From positions 1 through 5,802 of the forward strand of contig JBDLTZ010000253.1 of NCBI GenBank assembly GCA_039805565.1: a DNA stretch of 5,802 nt, given 5' to 3'. Shown here piece by piece: positions 4,664 through 5,802 of the stretch. The notes beneath the pieces were generated by a model. It had not been told where the DNA came from and searched no databases. It saw nothing but the letters and a program-made list of their open reading frames with translations. The first letter of the stretch is position 1, and the number at the start of each line of letters is the position of its first letter. The position numbers and the translations under genes are program-made. Source of the stretch: CALJIC01 sp039805565 (GTDB taxonomy: Bacteria; Chloroflexota; Chloroflexia; Chloroflexales; Roseiflexaceae).

Positions 4664-5614
4664 ATGCCTCAGCAGCTGGATCCCGCCGTAGAGGCGATGA
4701 TGGCAAGCCCACCACGTTCCCCGCTGGCGGCACCCGGCCCTGCGCTCTCGCTCGCGGAGCGAGCACGGGCCTTCCGCACTCGCGACGGCGAGCGTCCCCG
4801 GCCGCTCCCCTTCGACGGGACCATCGAGGACATCTCCGTGCCGGTACGCTGGGGCAGCGTGCCAGGCCGCGTATACCGACCGCACGATGCTGGGGAGTGC
4901 CCACCGGCGGTTGCCTTCTTCCATGGCGGCGGGTTCATCGCCGGCGACCTGGACAGCCACGACGATCTGTGCCGCGAACTGGCCGCCGCCGCCCGTGTGT
5001 TGCTCGTCGCCGTCGCCTACCGGCTGGCGCCCGAGACACCGTTCCCAGGCGGGCTCGAGGACGCCTACGACGCGACCATCTGGCTGGCCTCCGCCGCGAC
5101 TGAGCTCGGGGCCGATCACCGGCGTGTTGGTGTGGCCGGCGACTCGGCCGGGGCGAACCTGGCGACCAGCGTGGCGATGCTCGCACGGGCGCACCCGTCG
5201 GCGCCGATCGCCTTCCAGCTGCTGCTGTACCCCAAGCTGGACTTCGTGAACGCCTACCCGTCCCACGAAGAGAACCGAGCAGTGGGCATCCCGCAGGCGG
5301 TCAGCGCGTTCTTCGACGACTGCTACCTGCCCGACCGCGCCCGCCGGGCCGACCCGCTGGCCTCGCCGGTGCTGGCGGCCGACCTCAGCGGGATGCCGCC
5401 GGGCCTGATCGTCTCGGCCGACGCCGACACCCTGCGCGACGAGGCCGAGGCCTACGGCCAGGCGCTCCGCCAGGCGGGGGCTGTGGTTGCCACGCTGCGG
5501 GCGATCGGCCAGCTCCACGGCTTCGGCTCGATGACCGAACTCGTGCCGTCTGCCCGGCTCATCACGCGCGCGGCCGCGGCGCTGATGGGCGATGCGCTGC
5601 GGAGGGACATGTGA
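4664..5614 (+). CDS. alpha/beta hydrolase, HSL-type (family IV) esterase/lipase
   Basis: 316 residues, the usual length for bacterial hormone-sensitive-lipase-like carboxylesterases, which hydrolyse short-chain esters in the cytoplasm. Seen: FFHGGGF (85-91), whose HGGG (87-90) forms the oxyanion hole; the YRLAPETPFP block (119-128) typical of the family; the nucleophile elbow GDSAG (159-163) with Ser161; catalytic Asp255 in DADTLRDE (253-260); catalytic His285 in QLHGF. All triad members are present and in order, so it should be active. The first 50 residues form the usual cap segment; no signal peptide. ATG at 4664 has GAGGAG about 5 bases upstream. Its stop overlaps the next gene's GTG by 4 bases (GTGA), so they form one operon. 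Natural substrate unknown. GC is very high (one 60-base stretch is 83%), consistent with a native chromosomal gene. Confidence 0.95.
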   Translation: MPQQLDPAVEAMMASPPRSPLAAPGPALSLAERARAFRTRDGERPRPLPFDGTIEDISVPVRWGSVPGRVYRPHDAGECPPAVAFFHGGGFIAGDLDSHDDLCRELAAAARVLLVAVAYRLAPETPFPGGLEDAYDATIWLASAATELGADHRRVGVAGDSAGANLATSVAMLARAHPSAPIAFQLLLYPKLDFVNAYPSHEENRAVGIPQAVSAFFDDCYLPDRARRADPLASPVLAADLSGMPPGLIVSADADTLRDEAEAYGQALRQAGAVVATLRAIGQLHGFGSMTELVPSARLITRAAAALMGDALRRDM

Positions 5615-5802
5615 AGCCCGAGCTCGAGCTGGTGATGACGCTGCGGGTGGAGGTTGCGCCGGCGCTGGAGGTGGGCGAGGTCGGCGCCGGGTTCCGCCGT
5701 GTCATCCCGATCACTGGCGGCAGCTTCGCAGGACCGGCCCTCCGGGGCGAGGTGCTGCCCGGCGGCGCGGACTGGAACCTGACGCGGCCGGATGGCGTGG
5801 CC
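5611..5802 (+). CDS. DUF3237 (UPF0311) family protein, N-terminal part, runs off the window
   Basis: 64 codons are visible from GTG at 5611, with GGAGGG 4-5 bases upstream and a GTGA overlap with the esterase stop. The sequence shows the opening of the DUF3237 family: LELVMTLRVEV (5-15), then RRVIPITGGSFAGPALRGEVLPGGADW (about 29-55), then LTRPDGVA (57-64). Family members are small barrel proteins of about 150 residues, so more than half is missing. Their biochemical role is not established; they often lie beside catabolic hydrolases and dehydrogenases, which matches the coupled esterase here. The assignment rests on recall of the conserved ITGG-F-GP-L-G-VLPGGADW pattern. Confidence 0.88.
   Translation, partial: MKPELELVMTLRVEVAPALEVGEVGAGFRRVIPITGGSFAGPALRGEVLPGGADWNLTRPDGVA

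Noticed and set aside
4379..5518. 379-codon minus-strand frame antisense to the esterase
   Set aside because: High-GC antisense shadow; the plus strand has the full catalytic triad and family motifs.

Overview
The window is high-GC bacterial DNA that probably joins a mobile or regulatory island (left) to ordinary chromosomal genes (right). The lineage cannot be fixed from the sequence alone. High GC, plain Shine-Dalgarno starts and an esterase followed by a DUF3237 gene fit Chloroflexota or a similar high-GC group, but this is a weak inference. Composition varies: a hand count of 60 bases gives about 83% GC inside the esterase, 53% inside the XRE-type regulator, and 50-55% in two stretches of the central non-coding region.

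Left part (1-1743, minus strand): a compact three-gene unit, in transcription order an XRE-family regulator (1018-1743), a small basic protein with a coiled-coil tail (661-936, possibly from 1014), and a large serine recombinase (1-664) cut by the window edge. The small gene and the recombinase overlap by ATGA, so they are probably translationally coupled. This looks like the integration and control module of a phage, integrative element or other recombinase-borne island.

Centre (1744-2455): about 710 bases with no convincing large gene. Next to the regulator start is a TTGACA box followed upstream by a 24-bp dyad and an 11-bp direct repeat that may be operators. Further right are a small ORF with an ideal ribosome-binding site whose start codon sits in a hairpin loop, and the most striking object in the window: a perfect inverted repeat of 27-bp arms separated by only 2 bp (2280-2335).

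Right-centre (2456-4445, minus strand): a promoter, a roughly 250-base leader carrying a 24-codon ORF with a strong Shine-Dalgarno sequence and several hairpins, then a two-gene operon: an unrecognised 264-residue protein overlapping by 11 bases a Pol-beta-type nucleotidyltransferase related to the aminoglycoside/MNT adenylyltransferases. A 6-bp-arm dyad overlaps the promoter -10 box.

Right end (4664-5802, plus strand): a complete HSL-type (family IV) alpha/beta hydrolase with all catalytic residues, coupled by a GTGA overlap to the start of a DUF3237 (UPF0311) gene that runs off the edge. Nothing here is a recognisable complete defence or biosynthetic system. The palindrome, the uORF-bearing leader and the recombinase module are the parts most worth following.
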